The translations under genes were made by a program, and so were the position numbers. 64,000 bases of DNA from Acidovorax sp. GW101-3H11 (GTDB taxonomy: Bacteria > Pseudomonadota > Gammaproteobacteria > Burkholderiales > Burkholderiaceae_C): assembly GCF_001633105.1 (NCBI RefSeq), contig NZ_LUKZ01000025.1:94611-158610 (forward strand), written 5' to 3'. The notes beneath the pieces were generated by a model. It was given only the letters and a program-made list of their open reading frames with translations. It was not told the origin of the DNA and did not search any database. How positions within the stretch are numbered: position 1 is the stretch's first letter; the number at the start of each line of letters is the position of its first letter. This document shows positions 25,256 through 34,005 of the stretch, one piece after another.

Positions 25256-27237
25256 GCCGCCACTTCGCCTTCTGCCTTGGCAGGCGTAGCCGGGACCACG
25301 GCGAACTCCTTGAACCCGCCCTTCTTCAAATGCACCATCAGCAGCGAGATCGACGCGGGCGTGATGCCCGTGATGCGCGAGGCATGGCCCAGGGTCTCGG
25401 GCCGGTGGCGGCTGAGCACCTGGCGCGCCTCGATGCTCAGGGCCGTGACCTGCATGTAGTCCAGGTCGGGCGGCAGACGCAGCTTCTCGAAGTGTGCGGC
25501 ACGTTCTACCTCGCCCTTCTGGCGGTCGATGTAACCCGCGTACTTGACGGCAATCTCCACCTGCTCCACCACCGGCTCGCTCAGGTCGCCGAGGGTTTCA
25601 CGTGAAACATCGGCGGATGCGTACTTGCCGCCGTCCATCGACATCAGGTTGGCGTAGCCCACATCCGGGCGGCGCAGCAGCTCGAACAGGTTGTATTCGT
25701 GCTCGATGCTCTTGCCTAGCACGCGCTCGGATTCGGCCGCAGGCAGGTTGCGCGGGTTCACCCAGGTGGCCTTGAGGCGCTCTGTTTCACGTGAAACCGC
25801 ATCGCGTTTGCGGCTGAAAGCATCCCAGCGCGCATCGTCCACCAGACCCATCTGGCGCCCCACTTCGGTCAGGCGCATGTCCGCGTTGTCCTCCCGCAGC
25901 TGCAGGCGGAACTCGGCCCGGCTGGTGAACATGCGGTAGGGCTCGGTCACGCCCTTGGTGATCAGATCGTCCACCAGCACACCCAGGTAAGCCTCGTCGC
26001 GGCCGGGCAGCCAGGGTGCGTCGCCCCTGCACTGCAGCGCGGCGTTGATGCCAGCGAACAGGCCCTGGGCCGCCGCCTCTTCATAGCCCGTGGTGCCATT
26101 GATCTGCCCGGCGAAGAACAGGCCCTGGATCTGGCGCGTCTCGAAGCTGCTCTTGAGCGAGCGGGGGTCGAAGTAGTCGTACTCGATGGCGTAGCCGGGG
26201 CGCAGGATGTGCGCGTTCTCCAGCCCCGGCATGCTGCGCACCAGGTCGTACTGGATGTCGAACGGCAGGCTGGTGCTGATGCCGTTGGGGTAGAACTCGT
26301 GCGTGGTCAGCCCTTCGGGCTCCAGAAAGATCTGGTGGCTGTCCTTGTCCGCAAAGCGGTTGATCTTGTCTTCCACACTCGGGCAGTAGCGTGGGCCCAC
26401 GCCCTCGATCTTGCCGGTGAACATGGGGCTGCGGTCAAAGCCGCTGCGGATGATCTCGTGCGTGCGCTCGTTGGTGTGGGTGATCCAGCAGGGCACCTGC
26501 TGCGGGTGCATCTGCGCATTGCCCATGAAGCTGAACACGGGCACCGTGCCCTCGTTCACGCCGCCGGGCATGCCGTCGCCGGGCTGCTCGGTGCACTTGC
26601 TGAAGTCAATGCTGCGCCCATCGATGCGCGGGGGCGTGCCGGTCTTCAGGCGTCCTTGCGGCAGCTTCAGCTCCTTGAGGCGTGCCGACAGCGACACCGC
26701 CGGCGGGTCCCCTGCCCGGCCAGCCGCGTAGTTGTTCAGACCCACATGGATCTTGCCGTCCAGGAAGGTGCCCGCCGTCAGCACCACGGTGCGCGAGCGG
26801 AAGCGGATGCCCACCTGCGTCACCGCGCCCACCACCCGGTCGCCCTCCACCATCAGGTCGTCCACCGCCTGCTGGAACAACCAGAGGTTGGGCTGGTTCT
26901 CCAGCATGCGGCGGATGGCGGCCTTGTACAAAATGCGGTCGGCCTGCGCCCGCGTGGCCCGCACCGCAGGGCCCTTGGAGCTGTTCAGGATACGGAACTG
27001 GATGCCGCCCTCGTCCGTGGCCAGCGCCATCGCACCGCCCAGCGCATCCACCTCTTTCACCAAGTGGCCCTTGCCGATGCCGCCGATGCTGGGGTTGCAG
27101 CTCATCTGCCCCAGCGTCTCGATGTTGTGGGTCAGCAGCAGCGTTTTACTGCCCATGCGCGCAGCGGCCAGCGCGGCCTCGGTGCCTGCATGGCCACCGC
27201 CGACAACGATCACATCAAATTCCTGGGGATACAACAT
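25252..27237 (-). CDS. mnmG: tRNA uridine 5-carboxymethylaminomethyl enzyme MnmG
   Basis: A 661-residue MnmG/GidA protein. It has the N-terminal FAD-binding [19 protein letters not shown], the [13 protein letters not shown] motif, [11 protein letters not shown], and a C-terminal helical domain ending with the [16 protein letters not shown] region. With MnmE it modifies U34 of certain tRNAs. ATG 27237 is preceded by GGAG at good spacing, which favours it over an in-frame GTG nine bases earlier. Two parS-like sites occur within the gene and dictate the VSRET codons there. Confidence 0.97.
   Translation of the reverse strand: MLYPQEFDVIVVGGGHAGTEAALAAARMGSKTLLLTHNIETLGQMSCNPSIGGIGKGHLVKEVDALGGAMALATDEGGIQFRILNSSKGPAVRATRAQADRILYKAAIRRMLENQPNLWLFQQAVDDLMVEGDRVVGAVTQVGIRFRSRTVVLTAGTFLDGKIHVGLNNYAAGRAGDPPAVSLSARLKELKLPQGRLKTGTPPRIDGRSIDFSKCTEQPGDGMPGGVNEGTVPVFSFMGNAQMHPQQVPCWITHTNERTHEIIRSGFDRSPMFTGKIEGVGPRYCPSVEDKINRFADKDSHQIFLEPEGLTTHEFYPNGISTSLPFDIQYDLVRSMPGLENAHILRPGYAIEYDYFDPRSLKSSFETRQIQGLFFAGQINGTTGYEEAAAQGLFAGINAALQCRGDAPWLPGRDEAYLGVLVDDLITKGVTEPYRMFTSRAEFRLQLREDNADMRLTEVGRQMGLVDDARWDAFSRKRDAVSRETERLKATWVNPRNLPAAESERVLGKSIEHEYNLFELLRRPDVGYANLMSMDGGKYASADVSRETLGDLSEPVVEQVEIAVKYAGYIDRQKGEVERAAHFEKLRLPPDLDYMQVTALSIEARQVLSRHRPETLGHASRITGITPASISLLMVHLKKGGFKEFAVVPATPAKAEGEVAA
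25594..25609. promoter_or_regulatory. parS-like ParB site inside mnmG (1)
   Basis: GGTTTCACGTGAAACA matches the parS consensus at 15 of 16 bases; the 14-base core is a perfect palindrome. It encodes VSRET in frame. Confidence 0.88.
25783..25798. promoter_or_regulatory. parS-like ParB site inside mnmG (2)
   Basis: TGTTTCACGTGAAACC matches the parS consensus at 15 of 16 bases, again encoding VSRET, 189 bases from the previous site. Confidence 0.88.
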
Positions 27238-27394
27238 GGGGAACACTCCGGGGCCTGGCGGGCCCGATAATCAAAACACCCGGTGCACGCGGGCACCCTG
27301 TCAAAGGCGCCGCATACCGGCCCTGCTGGTGGTGGGCGCACTTGGCGCCCCAGCAGGCAACCCGCGATTTTCCCACTTTGCGAAGGCTGTGTCT

Positions 27395-27988
27395 GTGCCC
27401 CCTTCTCTCCCCCTGTTTCTGACGCAGTTGCTGGGACCCCCACCCGAGGCCATCGGCGCCTGGTGGGCCAGCGCCGAACGGCGCGTGTTCGAACGCGGCC
27501 AGCCCCTGCTGCGCGCGGGCGACCATTGGCGGCACCTGTGGTGGGTGGAGCGCGGCGCGCTGCGGCTGTACTACCTGGACCGCGACGGGGCCGAGTCCAA
27601 CAAGAACTTCTTTCTGGACGGCGCCCTGTGCTGGCCCATTACCCCCACCTTGCGCCAGCAGCCGGTGATGTTTCACGTGGAACCACTGGAAGACAGCGTG
27701 GTGTGGGCCCTGCCCTTCCCCGCCGATCCCGGTGCGCCGCTGCCCAGCGCAGGCTGGGCACCCTGGGCCGCGCTGGAGCACCGGGTGCTCGGCGCCCTGC
27801 TCGACGGCAAGATGCAGCGCGAGCAGGAGTTCCTGCAGCTCAGCGCCCGCCAGCGCTACACCCGCTTGCTGGCGCAGCACCCGGACTGGGGCGAGCGCAT
27901 CGCACTCAAACACCTGGCGTCGTACCTGGGCGTGACCGATGTGTCTCTGTCGCGCCTGCGCAGCGAGATGGGGCTTATCAAAGGATAA
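27395..27988 (+). CDS. Crp/Fnr-like transcriptional regulator
   Basis: A 197-residue protein starting with GTG at 27395, preceded by GAAGG. The N-terminal cyclic-nucleotide-binding-type barrel contains ERGQPLLRAGDHWRHLWWVE and ESNKNFFLDGALC. The C-terminal winged helix reads LKHLASYLGVTDVSLSRLRS, a GntR-like helix-turn-helix end of the Crp family. The nucleotide-binding pocket is not conserved, so the ligand is unknown. It is divergent from mnmG and immediately upstream of a DUF1772 gene, a probable target. The coding sequence also carries a parS-like site. Confidence 0.85.
   Translation: MPPSLPLFLTQLLGPPPEAIGAWWASAERRVFERGQPLLRAGDHWRHLWWVERGALRLYYLDRDGAESNKNFFLDGALCWPITPTLRQQPVMFHVEPLEDSVVWALPFPADPGAPLPSAGWAPWAALEHRVLGALLDGKMQREQEFLQLSARQRYTRLLAQHPDWGERIALKHLASYLGVTDVSLSRLRSEMGLIKG
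27669..27684. promoter_or_regulatory. parS-like ParB site inside the Crp-like gene
   Basis: TGTTTCACGTGGAACC matches the parS consensus at 14 of 16 bases. Confidence 0.7.
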
Positions 27989-28042
27989 GGCGAGAAGCGC
28001 AGGCGATTGGCAGACTGCGGGCATCTCCCCACAGGCCTGACC

Positions 28043-28561
28043 ATGACCACCGCCCAGCTCTCCCTTATCCCCCACGCCCTCGCCGTGCTGTGGCTCGGTC
28101 TCATGGCCGGGTTCTTCGGCACCTACAGCGCCAACGTCAACCTGGCTCTGTTGCAGATGGACGGCGCCACCTACGCCACCGTACAGTCCGCCTTCAACCG
28201 CAACGTGCGGCACGCCCTGTTCTTTGCGCTGTTCTTTGGTCCACCGCTGTGGTGTGCGCTGGCCATGGGCACGGCCTGGCGTGAACACCGCAGGCTGTGG
28301 TGGCGCCTGCTGGCCCTGGTCGGTGTGGCCTACCTGCTGGGTATCGTGTTCTTTACCCAGCAGGTCAACCTGCCCCTGAACCACACAACAGAAGCCTGGA
28401 ACCCCCAGGTCCTGCCCGCCGACTGGGCCCGGGTGCGCGACCAATGGAATGCCGCCAACCTGTGGCGGGCCTGGCTCAGCCTGGGGTTGTTCGTCACGGC
28501 GCTGGTGAGTTTGGTGATTCGCAAGGCGCCTCCAGGAACCCTGACGACATCATCTACCTGA
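28043..28561 (+). CDS. DUF1772 (anthrone oxygenase-like) membrane protein
   Basis: A 172-residue protein with four hydrophobic segments, including LWLGLMAGFFGTYSANVNLAL and HALFFALFFGPPLWCALAMG. It ends with the family motif QVNLPLNHTTEAWNP and DQWNAANLWRAWLS. DUF1772 proteins include anthrone-oxygenase-like enzymes, but the bacterial substrate is unknown. The gene starts 54 bases downstream of the Crp-like regulator, consistent with a two-gene regulatory unit. Confidence 0.82.
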   Translation: MTTAQLSLIPHALAVLWLGLMAGFFGTYSANVNLALLQMDGATYATVQSAFNRNVRHALFFALFFGPPLWCALAMGTAWREHRRLWWRLLALVGVAYLLGIVFFTQQVNLPLNHTTEAWNPQVLPADWARVRDQWNAANLWRAWLSLGLFVTALVSLVIRKAPPGTLTTSST

Positions 28562-28631
28562 CCCCGCTGCAGCCGCATTGCGTGCACGCTCTTCAAGCTG
28601 GTCGCCATAGACCCGAGAGCCCGTAAGTGGC

Positions 28632-29921
28632 TCAGCGGAATTTGTCGAGTGGAATGATCCCCGCCATCTGCGCGTAGCCCAGATCGTTCACATGCAGACT
28701 GTCGGTGTCCCGGTACGCAGCCAATATGCGTGCAGGCTCGGCCGGATCGCGCACAGCAGCGTCAAAATCAAATACACCTGCGACATCGGTATTGGCTCGA
28801 ATCCAGGCATTTACCGTCTGGCGCATTTCCTCTCCCGCGTCAGAAAAATATACGTGGCCCTTGAAAGGCGTCAAAGTAGCCAGGGACACCTGAATCCCGG
28901 CAGCCTTCGCAGTCGCCACCACCCCCGCAAGGCTGGCGATCACCTCCGCCGCCGTGGCCTTTTCACCCGGTGTCCAGGCCTGCTGAAAACCGATGTCGTT
29001 GATGCCCATCTGCACGATGGCATGCGTCACGCCCGACACCCCGAGCACGTCGCGCCGAAAGCGCTCCACACCCCTCAAGCCAAAACGGTCGTGCAACCAG
29101 CGGTTGCCCCCCAGCCCGGCATTGACCACCGACACCGGGGTGCCTGCGCCAGCCTTGAGCAAGCGCGCAGACAACAGGTCGGGATAGCGCTGGTTCGACC
29201 CCAAAGTGGAGCCATTCCCATCGGTCAGCGAATCACCGAAGGCCACCACCACGCGGGCAGGGCCCTTCTTGTACACATCGATCGCGCTCATCCAGTGCCA
29301 CGAAGTGAGCAGGTTCTCAGGGGCCGACGGCATGGCCACCGTGCTGCTCAAATCGCCGGAAGCCAGGTGCTGGACCGCATTCGCGTACCGGTGCGCCGAT
29401 GTGGAATCGGCCGCCTCGCGCACATACACGCTCACCGCCAGGTTGCCACCATCGGGCACGCGGATCGATACCTTGTCGCTCCAGACCTCGCCACCGGCAG
29501 GGATCGACACAGACTCCCGCCCCTGGAAGGTCACGGCCACATCCGTCGCCACATCCACCGCCCCGGCCCCCGCGCTCAAGGCAACGCGAACCCGCTCCAG
29601 CGGAACGGGCGCCTTGCCATACAAGTTGCCAAATTTGATGCGCACCTGGTCGCCACCCAGAGACAGGTGTGCGGTCTGCCGCAACGTCTGGTTCTGGAAA
29701 ACCGTGCTGGCGGGCGGCGGTATGTCGAGAAAACGCACGTCTTCCTTCAGATCGCTCAAAACACCCTGCCAGGTTCCCACGGGCTTCGCCTCCTCGGGTA
29801 CAGCCGCATCACCGCCCGAGCCCCCGCCACCACAACCGGCGAGCCCGCCCGCAGCGAAGGCACCGAGTGCCGACAAAACAAATCGCCGATTGGTACGCAT
29901 CCAGGTTTTCACAGACTGCAT
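28632..29921 (-). CDS. SGNH/GDSL-type hydrolase lipoprotein
   Basis: A 429-residue exported protein. The N-terminus has basic residues, a hydrophobic core and the lipobox LAGCGGG. An N-terminal beta-rich region (about 45-210) precedes an SGNH hydrolase domain. Block I is VVAFGDSLTDGNGS (Ser nucleophile), block II glycine is in VVNAGLGGNRW, block III is MGINDIGFQ, and the Asp/His pair is DTDSLHVNDLGY. It probably hydrolyses an ester on a surface or extracellular carbohydrate. It is convergent with the DUF1772 gene. Confidence 0.87.
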   Translation of the reverse strand: MQSVKTWMRTNRRFVLSALGAFAAGGLAGCGGGGSGGDAAVPEEAKPVGTWQGVLSDLKEDVRFLDIPPPASTVFQNQTLRQTAHLSLGGDQVRIKFGNLYGKAPVPLERVRVALSAGAGAVDVATDVAVTFQGRESVSIPAGGEVWSDKVSIRVPDGGNLAVSVYVREAADSTSAHRYANAVQHLASGDLSSTVAMPSAPENLLTSWHWMSAIDVYKKGPARVVVAFGDSLTDGNGSTLGSNQRYPDLLSARLLKAGAGTPVSVVNAGLGGNRWLHDRFGLRGVERFRRDVLGVSGVTHAIVQMGINDIGFQQAWTPGEKATAAEVIASLAGVVATAKAAGIQVSLATLTPFKGHVYFSDAGEEMRQTVNAWIRANTDVAGVFDFDAAVRDPAEPARILAAYRDTDSLHVNDLGYAQMAGIIPLDKFR

Positions 29922-30051
29922 TGCAAGGGGTCCTCTTCTTCATCACCAAAAATTGGTGTGTCCGAGTCTAGGGCGTGTTGCCTGCCATTTCTACCGCCCC
30001 GCGCATCGCGCAGGATTCCTGCCGCCCGCCTGTGATTCAATCGCAGGCACC

Positions 30052-30669
30052 ATGCCCCAGACCACCACCCCCTCCTCCCTCCTCGTCTTTGCCGGCAGCA
30101 CGCGCCAGCAATCCTTCAACCGCAAACTGGCCCACGCCACCGCCGCCATCGCACGCGACGCGGGTGCCAGCGTCACGCTGCTGGAGCTGTCCGACTTCGA
30201 CATCCCGCTGTACAACGCCGACCTGGAAGCCCAGGGCACACCCGCCGATGTGATCCGTCTGAAAGAGGTCCTGTGGCAGCACCCGGCCTGGGTGATCTGC
30301 TCGCCCGAGTACAACGGCAGCTACACCGCCCTGCTCAAGAACACCATCGACTGGGCCTCCAGCCCCGTCAAAGGCAACCCCGACTGGCAGGACGGCGGCA
30401 AGAGCTTTCGCGGCAAGGTCGTGGGCATGCTGAGTGCCTCGCCCGGCGCGCTGGGCGGCCTGCGCTCGCAAAGCCACCTGGCGCCCCTGCTGATCAACGC
30501 CGAATGCTGGCTCGCACCCAAGGCGTTTGCGCTGGGTTCGGCGGGCAGCGCGTTTGACGACAGCGGCGCCCTCATCCAGCAAACCCACCGCGACCGCGTG
30601 CGCGCCGTGGTGGACCAGGTGCTGTGGGCGTCCGCCCGGCTGAATGCTGAGGCCGCCACGGGCCAGTGA
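30052..30669 (+). CDS. NADPH-dependent FMN reductase
   Basis: A 205-residue flavodoxin-fold protein. The FMN phosphate loop is [15 protein letters not shown] (about 13-27), and the conserved segment [19 protein letters not shown] (about 84-102) binds the isoalloxazine ring. These enzymes reduce FMN, quinones or metals. It is divergent from the SGNH hydrolase gene. A hairpin at 30680 lies 10 bases past its stop. Confidence 0.92.
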   Translation: MPQTTTPSSLLVFAGSTRQQSFNRKLAHATAAIARDAGASVTLLELSDFDIPLYNADLEAQGTPADVIRLKEVLWQHPAWVICSPEYNGSYTALLKNTIDWASSPVKGNPDWQDGGKSFRGKVVGMLSASPGALGGLRSQSHLAPLLINAECWLAPKAFALGSAGSAFDDSGALIQQTHRDRVRAVVDQVLWASARLNAEAATGQ

Positions 30670-30679
30670 GCACAAAAAC

Positions 30680-30699
30680 AAGGGCCAAAATAGGCCCTT
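30680..30699. terminator. hairpin after the FMN reductase gene
   Basis: AAGGGCC and GGCCCTT pair around a six-base AAAATA loop 10 bases past the stop. The T-rich side (TTGTTTTTG) lies on the minus strand, so termination there is stronger than for the plus-strand gene. Confidence 0.45.
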
Positions 30700-30715
30700 G
30701 CGCGCGCCCCGTAAG

Positions 30716-30735
30716 CCCTGATAGCTATACAAACA
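30716..30735. repeat. AGCTAT-type dyad repeat
   Basis: CCTGATAGCTATACAAACAA is another copy of the family described at 22969, placed just before the YkgJ-type gene. Confidence 0.5.
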
Positions 30736-30749
30736 AGAGCAACACACCC

Positions 30750-31028
30750 ATGGACTGCCGCCCCGGCTGCGGCGCCTGCTGCACCGCCCCCTCCATCAGC
30801 TCGCCCATCCCGGGCATGCCCCAGGGCAAACCGGCGGGGGTGCGCTGCATCCAGCTGGGGGACGACGCACGCTGCCTTATTTTTGGGCAGCCCGAGCGCC
30901 CGGCAGTGTGCGGCGGGTTGATGCCGTCCACTGAAATGTGCGGCGCCAACAACGAGCAAGCGCTGGTGTATCTGATGCGGCTGGAGCAGCTGACGCAGCC
31001 GGGCAGTGTGGGCGAACCGGTGGCGTAG
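30750..31028 (+). CDS. YkgJ-type cysteine-cluster protein
   Basis: A 92-residue protein rich in ordered cysteines: [12 protein letters not shown] at the start, then VRCIQL, CLIFG, VCGGL and MCGANN. This is the YkgJ/zinc- or iron-chelating CxxxCxxCC family of unknown role. It begins within an AGCTAT-type repeat region downstream of the FMN reductase gene. Confidence 0.88.
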   Translation: MDCRPGCGACCTAPSISSPIPGMPQGKPAGVRCIQLGDDARCLIFGQPERPAVCGGLMPSTEMCGANNEQALVYLMRLEQLTQPGSVGEPVA

Positions 31029-31065
31029 CCGGTCCTCCCCCTCTTACCGCCTGACCAGGTGTCTG

Positions 31066-31159
31066 CTACTTCATCGAGTGCAGACCTACCTTGTTGCCCT
31101 CGGTGTCCACAAAATGGGCAAAGAACCCGAAGTCACTACCAATCTCCGTCTTGGGCACC
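31066..31159 (-). pseudogene. C-terminal remnant of a VOC/glyoxalase-like gene
   Basis: On the minus strand, the segment ending at the TAG at 31066-31068 reads PKTEIGSDFGFFAHFVDTEG followed by NKVGLHSMK. This is the characteristic C-terminal strand of a VOC-family protein. No upstream part is present: the next gene's stop lies at 31179. It is therefore the tail of a deleted gene. Confidence 0.55.
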
Positions 31160-31178
31160 ACCACCCATCACACCTTGG

Positions 31179-31565
31179 TCATCGCCAGGCGGCGCGCTGG
31201 ATGACAACTCGGTAGCCGTCCGCATCCTCAAACGTGCAGCCCTGCTGGCTCCAGTACGGATTGAACGGTTCGACCTCCTTGAAGCCTGCGCGGCGCATTG
31301 CCTCACAACGTTCCGTCCACGCTGAATCATCGGGCACATAGAAGACAAACAGGTCTTCAGGCGTCGGTCGAGGCACCACAGGGTGTGTGCGGCAGACGGT
31401 GAACTCCAAGTGGAAATCCGCCCCGCGAAACCCAAGCATGGCACCGTCAAAACCAGCATGGTCCGCAAAGCTTGCCAGCTCTTCCAGACCAAGGCCCTGC
31501 TTGTACTGCGCGACGGCGTGACGCAGGTCGCGCACAGGACGTGCGATTCTCAGATGAATGCTCAT
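31179..31565 (-). CDS. VOC (glyoxalase/bleomycin-resistance-like) family protein
   Basis: A 128-residue protein from ATG 31565. It has the VOC opening IHLRIARPVRDLRHAVAQYK and the ending FEDADGYRVVIQRAAWR, with HLEFTVCRTHP in the middle. Metal-binding positions (His, Glu) are plausible. The substrate is unknown. A remnant of a second VOC gene lies just downstream, which hints at a former tandem pair. Confidence 0.86.
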   Translation of the reverse strand: MSIHLRIARPVRDLRHAVAQYKQGLGLEELASFADHAGFDGAMLGFRGADFHLEFTVCRTHPVVPRPTPEDLFVFYVPDDSAWTERCEAMRRAGFKEVEPFNPYWSQQGCTFEDADGYRVVIQRAAWR

Positions 31566-31685
31566 TGTGCTTTGGGGGAGGGTGTAGCGGGTCGCGGCCT
31601 CACTATAGCCACCGCCGCACACAGGCCCTGCCGAAATCAACTGGGCGGTCATGCCTATCCGTCGATCTGCTCCGCCTGCTGCTTT

Positions 31686-32111
31686 TCAGGGCCTCGGCAA
31701 CGCCCGATCCTCCCGGCACGCCTTCAGCGGCTTGGCCGTGGCCGACGCAATCCGCAGCACCCGCTGCTCGCTGCGGTCCACCACCACCTTCATGCAGGCG
31801 CAGCCGTGGCCGTAGTGGCCGTTGGTCTTTTTCCATTGCGCGTCGGTGAACACGGGCCAGTCGCCCTCGGCCTCGGGCCCCGCCTGGGTGCTGATCACCC
31901 ACTCGCCGTCGCGGTCGGTCAGGGTGGCGTTGCCGGGGGTGGGGTTGTGGAACCAGCCGCAGCGGTTTTCGAGCGGGGCGGCGCGGCTGGTCGAGGGCAT
32001 CGGGGGCTGCGCCGGGCGTTGGGCCATGGCGGCCACGGCGCAGGCCAGCAGCGTGGCGCCCAGCGCCAGGTGGCGGGCGTGGCGCCGCAGTGGGGTGGGG
32101 GCGGGTGGCAT
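31686..32111 (-). CDS. DUF4087 secreted protein
   Basis: A 141-residue protein with a signal peptide (LALGATLLACAVAAMAQ). The DUF4087 pattern reads NRCGWFHNPTPGNATLTDRD, GEWVISTQ and GHGCACMKVVVD. The four cysteines suggest disulphides in the periplasm. Function unknown. It is divergent from the ECF41 sigma factor, whose promoter lies about 94 bases upstream. Confidence 0.8.
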   Translation of the reverse strand: MPPAPTPLRRHARHLALGATLLACAVAAMAQRPAQPPMPSTSRAAPLENRCGWFHNPTPGNATLTDRDGEWVISTQAGPEAEGDWPVFTDAQWKKTNGHYGHGCACMKVVVDRSEQRVLRIASATAKPLKACREDRALPRP

Positions 32112-32167
32112 GGGTGGTCCTCTCTGGATTGGAAGAAAAATGGGCTCTTCGGCGCGTCCATCATGCC

Positions 32168-32202
32168 CTGACAGCTATCAAAACCGAAGCGCCCGATATC
32201 CT
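32168..32202. repeat. AGCTAT-type dyad repeat
   Basis: CTGACAGCTATCAAAACCG and a following GATATCCTG match the copy near 11562. It lies just upstream of the ECF41 promoter. Confidence 0.5.
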
Positions 32203-32204
32203 GG

Positions 32205-32231
32205 TGTCACACAGCGGCAGCCCCGCGCGTC
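32205..32231 (+). promoter_or_regulatory. ECF41-type promoter of the sigma factor gene
   Basis: TGTCACA (32205-32211), exactly 16 bases, then CGTC (32228-32231). This is the ECF41 consensus with perfect -35 and -10 elements, 64 bases before the sigma factor ATG. It indicates autoregulation. Confidence 0.8.
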
Positions 32232-32294
32232 TAAGCCCAGGCCACGCCCCATTTGGTGCTTTGGGCGCACACTCTACCTCCCCGCTCCGCCGCC

Positions 32295-33206
32295 ATGACG
32301 CTTTCTGCCCCCGCCCCCGCCGACCCCTTCACCACCCTGCGCCCGCGCCTGTTTGGCATTGCCTACCGCATGCTGGGCGTGCGCGCCGATGCCGAGGATG
32401 TGCTGCAGGACGCCTGGCTGCGCTGGAGCCGCCAGGACCCCACCGCGCTGCAGTCGGCCGAGGCCTGGCTGGTGACGGTGGTCACGCGCCTGTCCATCGA
32501 CCGCTTGCGGGCACTGAAGGCCGAGCGCGAGGCCTATGTGGGCTGGTGGCTGCCCGAGCCGCTGGTGCAGCTGCACGACCCCAGCACCGGCGACGCGCAG
32601 CACCACCACACGCCCGAGGCAGCCGCCGAGCTGGCGGGCGAGCTGTCGGTGGCGTTTATGTATGTGCTGGAACGCCTGGGGCCCGAAGAACGCGCGGCCT
32701 TTTTGCTGCGCCAGGTGTTCGACTACGACTACCCCGAAATCGCCGCGCAGCTGGGCAAGACCGAGGCCGCCTGCCGCCAGATGGTGCACCGCGCCAGCGA
32801 GCGTGTGCAGCAGGCGCGCACCCGCTTTGAGGTGCCACGCGCGGTGCACCACCAGCTGCTGCAGCGCTTCATGCAAGCCGCCCACAGCGGCGACCGCAGC
32901 GCCATCGAGGCGCTGCTGAGCGAGGACGCGCAGCTGATTGGCGACGGCGGCGGCAAGGTGCCGTCCTTCCCCAAGCCGCTGGTGGGGCCGTTTCGCATCG
33001 CCAACCTGTACTGGGCCCTGTTCCGCCGCCTGGGCGCGCAGGTGGTCTACCGCATGGCGCTCATCAATGGCGAGCCCGGGCTGCTGCGCTATGTGGACGG
33101 CCGCATCGAGTCGGCCCAGGCGTTGGTGACGGACGGCGAGCGGATCGTGGCGATCTATGCGGTGCGCAACCCGGACAAGCTGGCGGGGGTGCCTGCCACC
33201 CTGTGA
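32295..33206 (+). CDS. ECF41 (SigJ-like) sigma factor with C-terminal SnoaL-like domain
   Basis: A 303-residue sigma factor. Region 2 is LRPRLFGIAYRMLGVRADAE (about 13-32) with VLQDAWLRW, and region 4 contains DYDYPEIAAQLGKTEAACRQ. A fused SnoaL-like C-terminal domain (about 190-300) includes EALLSEDAQLIGDGGGKVPS and the ECF41 signature NPDKL near the end. In ECF41 factors this extension acts as an internal regulator in place of an anti-sigma factor. The promoter upstream matches its own consensus. Its target is probably the CMD-type gene at 34006, with a toxin-antitoxin pair inserted between. Confidence 0.92.
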   Translation: MTLSAPAPADPFTTLRPRLFGIAYRMLGVRADAEDVLQDAWLRWSRQDPTALQSAEAWLVTVVTRLSIDRLRALKAEREAYVGWWLPEPLVQLHDPSTGDAQHHHTPEAAAELAGELSVAFMYVLERLGPEERAAFLLRQVFDYDYPEIAAQLGKTEAACRQMVHRASERVQQARTRFEVPRAVHHQLLQRFMQAAHSGDRSAIEALLSEDAQLIGDGGGKVPSFPKPLVGPFRIANLYWALFRRLGAQVVYRMALINGEPGLLRYVDGRIESAQALVTDGERIVAIYAVRNPDKLAGVPATL

Positions 33207-33227
33207 CGGCGCAGGGGCGTGGCGCCC

Positions 33228-33611
33228 TCAGTGCAGCGCCACGCGGTGCGCCACGCCAAACCGCTCTGCCAAAGCAGCCAAACGGCGATCCAGCGTCCAC
33301 AGCGTGGCGCCGGGGGTCATCAGGGCCGAGGCCAGCAGGCTCACATCGACCAGGCCGCAGCCCAGGCCAAACAGCCGCTCACGCTCCACCAGCGCCATGA
33401 CCTCACGCACGGTGGCCTGCTGCGCCGATTGCAGGCGCTGCAGGTCAGCGAGGGTCTGCGTGCGCGAGGGCGGCGTGCCACACGCCAGCTCGCCCAGCAC
33501 CAGGGGGTGGATCAGCACGGCATCCTGCAACAGCAAGGCCACCAGCGGCGCGTTGCGCTGGCGGAAGTGATCGATCCAGACGGAGGTATCGACCAGCACG
33601 CGGCCCGTCAT
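33228..33611 (-). CDS. PIN-domain toxin (VapC-like)
   Basis: A 127-residue PIN nuclease with [12 protein letters not shown] at the start (first Asp), an acidic pocket residue in LGELACG, and [12 protein letters not shown] near the third Asp. VapC toxins cleave RNA. Its start overlaps the end of the antitoxin gene by four bases, the usual arrangement with antitoxin first. The symbol vapC is not assigned because the class could differ. Confidence 0.88.
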   Translation of the reverse strand: MTGRVLVDTSVWIDHFRQRNAPLVALLLQDAVLIHPLVLGELACGTPPSRTQTLADLQRLQSAQQATVREVMALVERERLFGLGCGLVDVSLLASALMTPGATLWTLDRRLAALAERFGVAHRVALH

Positions 33612-33814
33612 GCGGGCCCGCCGCCATCGCGGCGGCGGGGCACCTCGGGCATGCCGGGCGCCGCAGCCCCCAGCGCTGCCAGCCGCTTGGCCGACTGCAC
33701 GCGCACAAAAGTCTTGATGGCCTCGCGGAACAGGTCGGCCTTGTCCAGACCCGGGTCGGCAACCTCCAGGGCTTCTTCGTAGAGGGCGTCATCGATCGTG
33801 ACGGTGGTTCGCAT
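33608..33814 (-). CDS. VapB-like antitoxin
   Basis: A 68-residue protein, [20 protein letters not shown] at its N-terminus, of ribbon-helix-helix type (VapB family 'antitoxin'). It is followed by a helix [19 protein letters not shown] and an unstructured Pro/Gly/Arg tail that would bind the toxin. ATG 33814 sits 14 bases from a perfect palindrome at 33828-33843, the likely operator. The pair was probably inserted between the sigma factor and its target gene. Confidence 0.87.
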   Translation of the reverse strand: MRTTVTIDDALYEEALEVADPGLDKADLFREAIKTFVRVQSAKRLAALGAAAPGMPEVPRRRDGGGPA

Positions 33815-33827
33815 GGCAAGTCTCACT

Positions 33828-33843
33828 GCATCAAATTTGATGC
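33828..33843. promoter_or_regulatory. perfect 16-base palindrome, likely VapB operator
   Basis: GCATCAAATTTGATGC is fully self-complementary and lies 14 bases upstream of the antitoxin start, where these modules autoregulate. Confidence 0.7.
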
Positions 33844-33888
33844 GATTGTGAATCCATAAAAGCATCTGCGCAAGAAATGCGCAAGACC

Positions 33889-33915
33889 GGTCACAACACG
33901 GGCCATGCCAGCGTC
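33889..33915 (+). promoter_or_regulatory. ECF41-type promoter of the CMD-like gene
   Basis: GGTCACA (33889-33895; one mismatch from TGTCACA), exactly 16 bases, then CGTC (33912-33915). The spacing equals that of the sigma factor's own promoter. The target start is 34006. Confidence 0.75.
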
Positions 33916-34005
33916 TTGAAGGGTATGCAGGCAGCGACCTCCCCACCCCCGTACAGGTTCGCAGCCATTCGCCTGCTTTTTCTTCACCTCAACCAGGAGT
34001 TTTCC

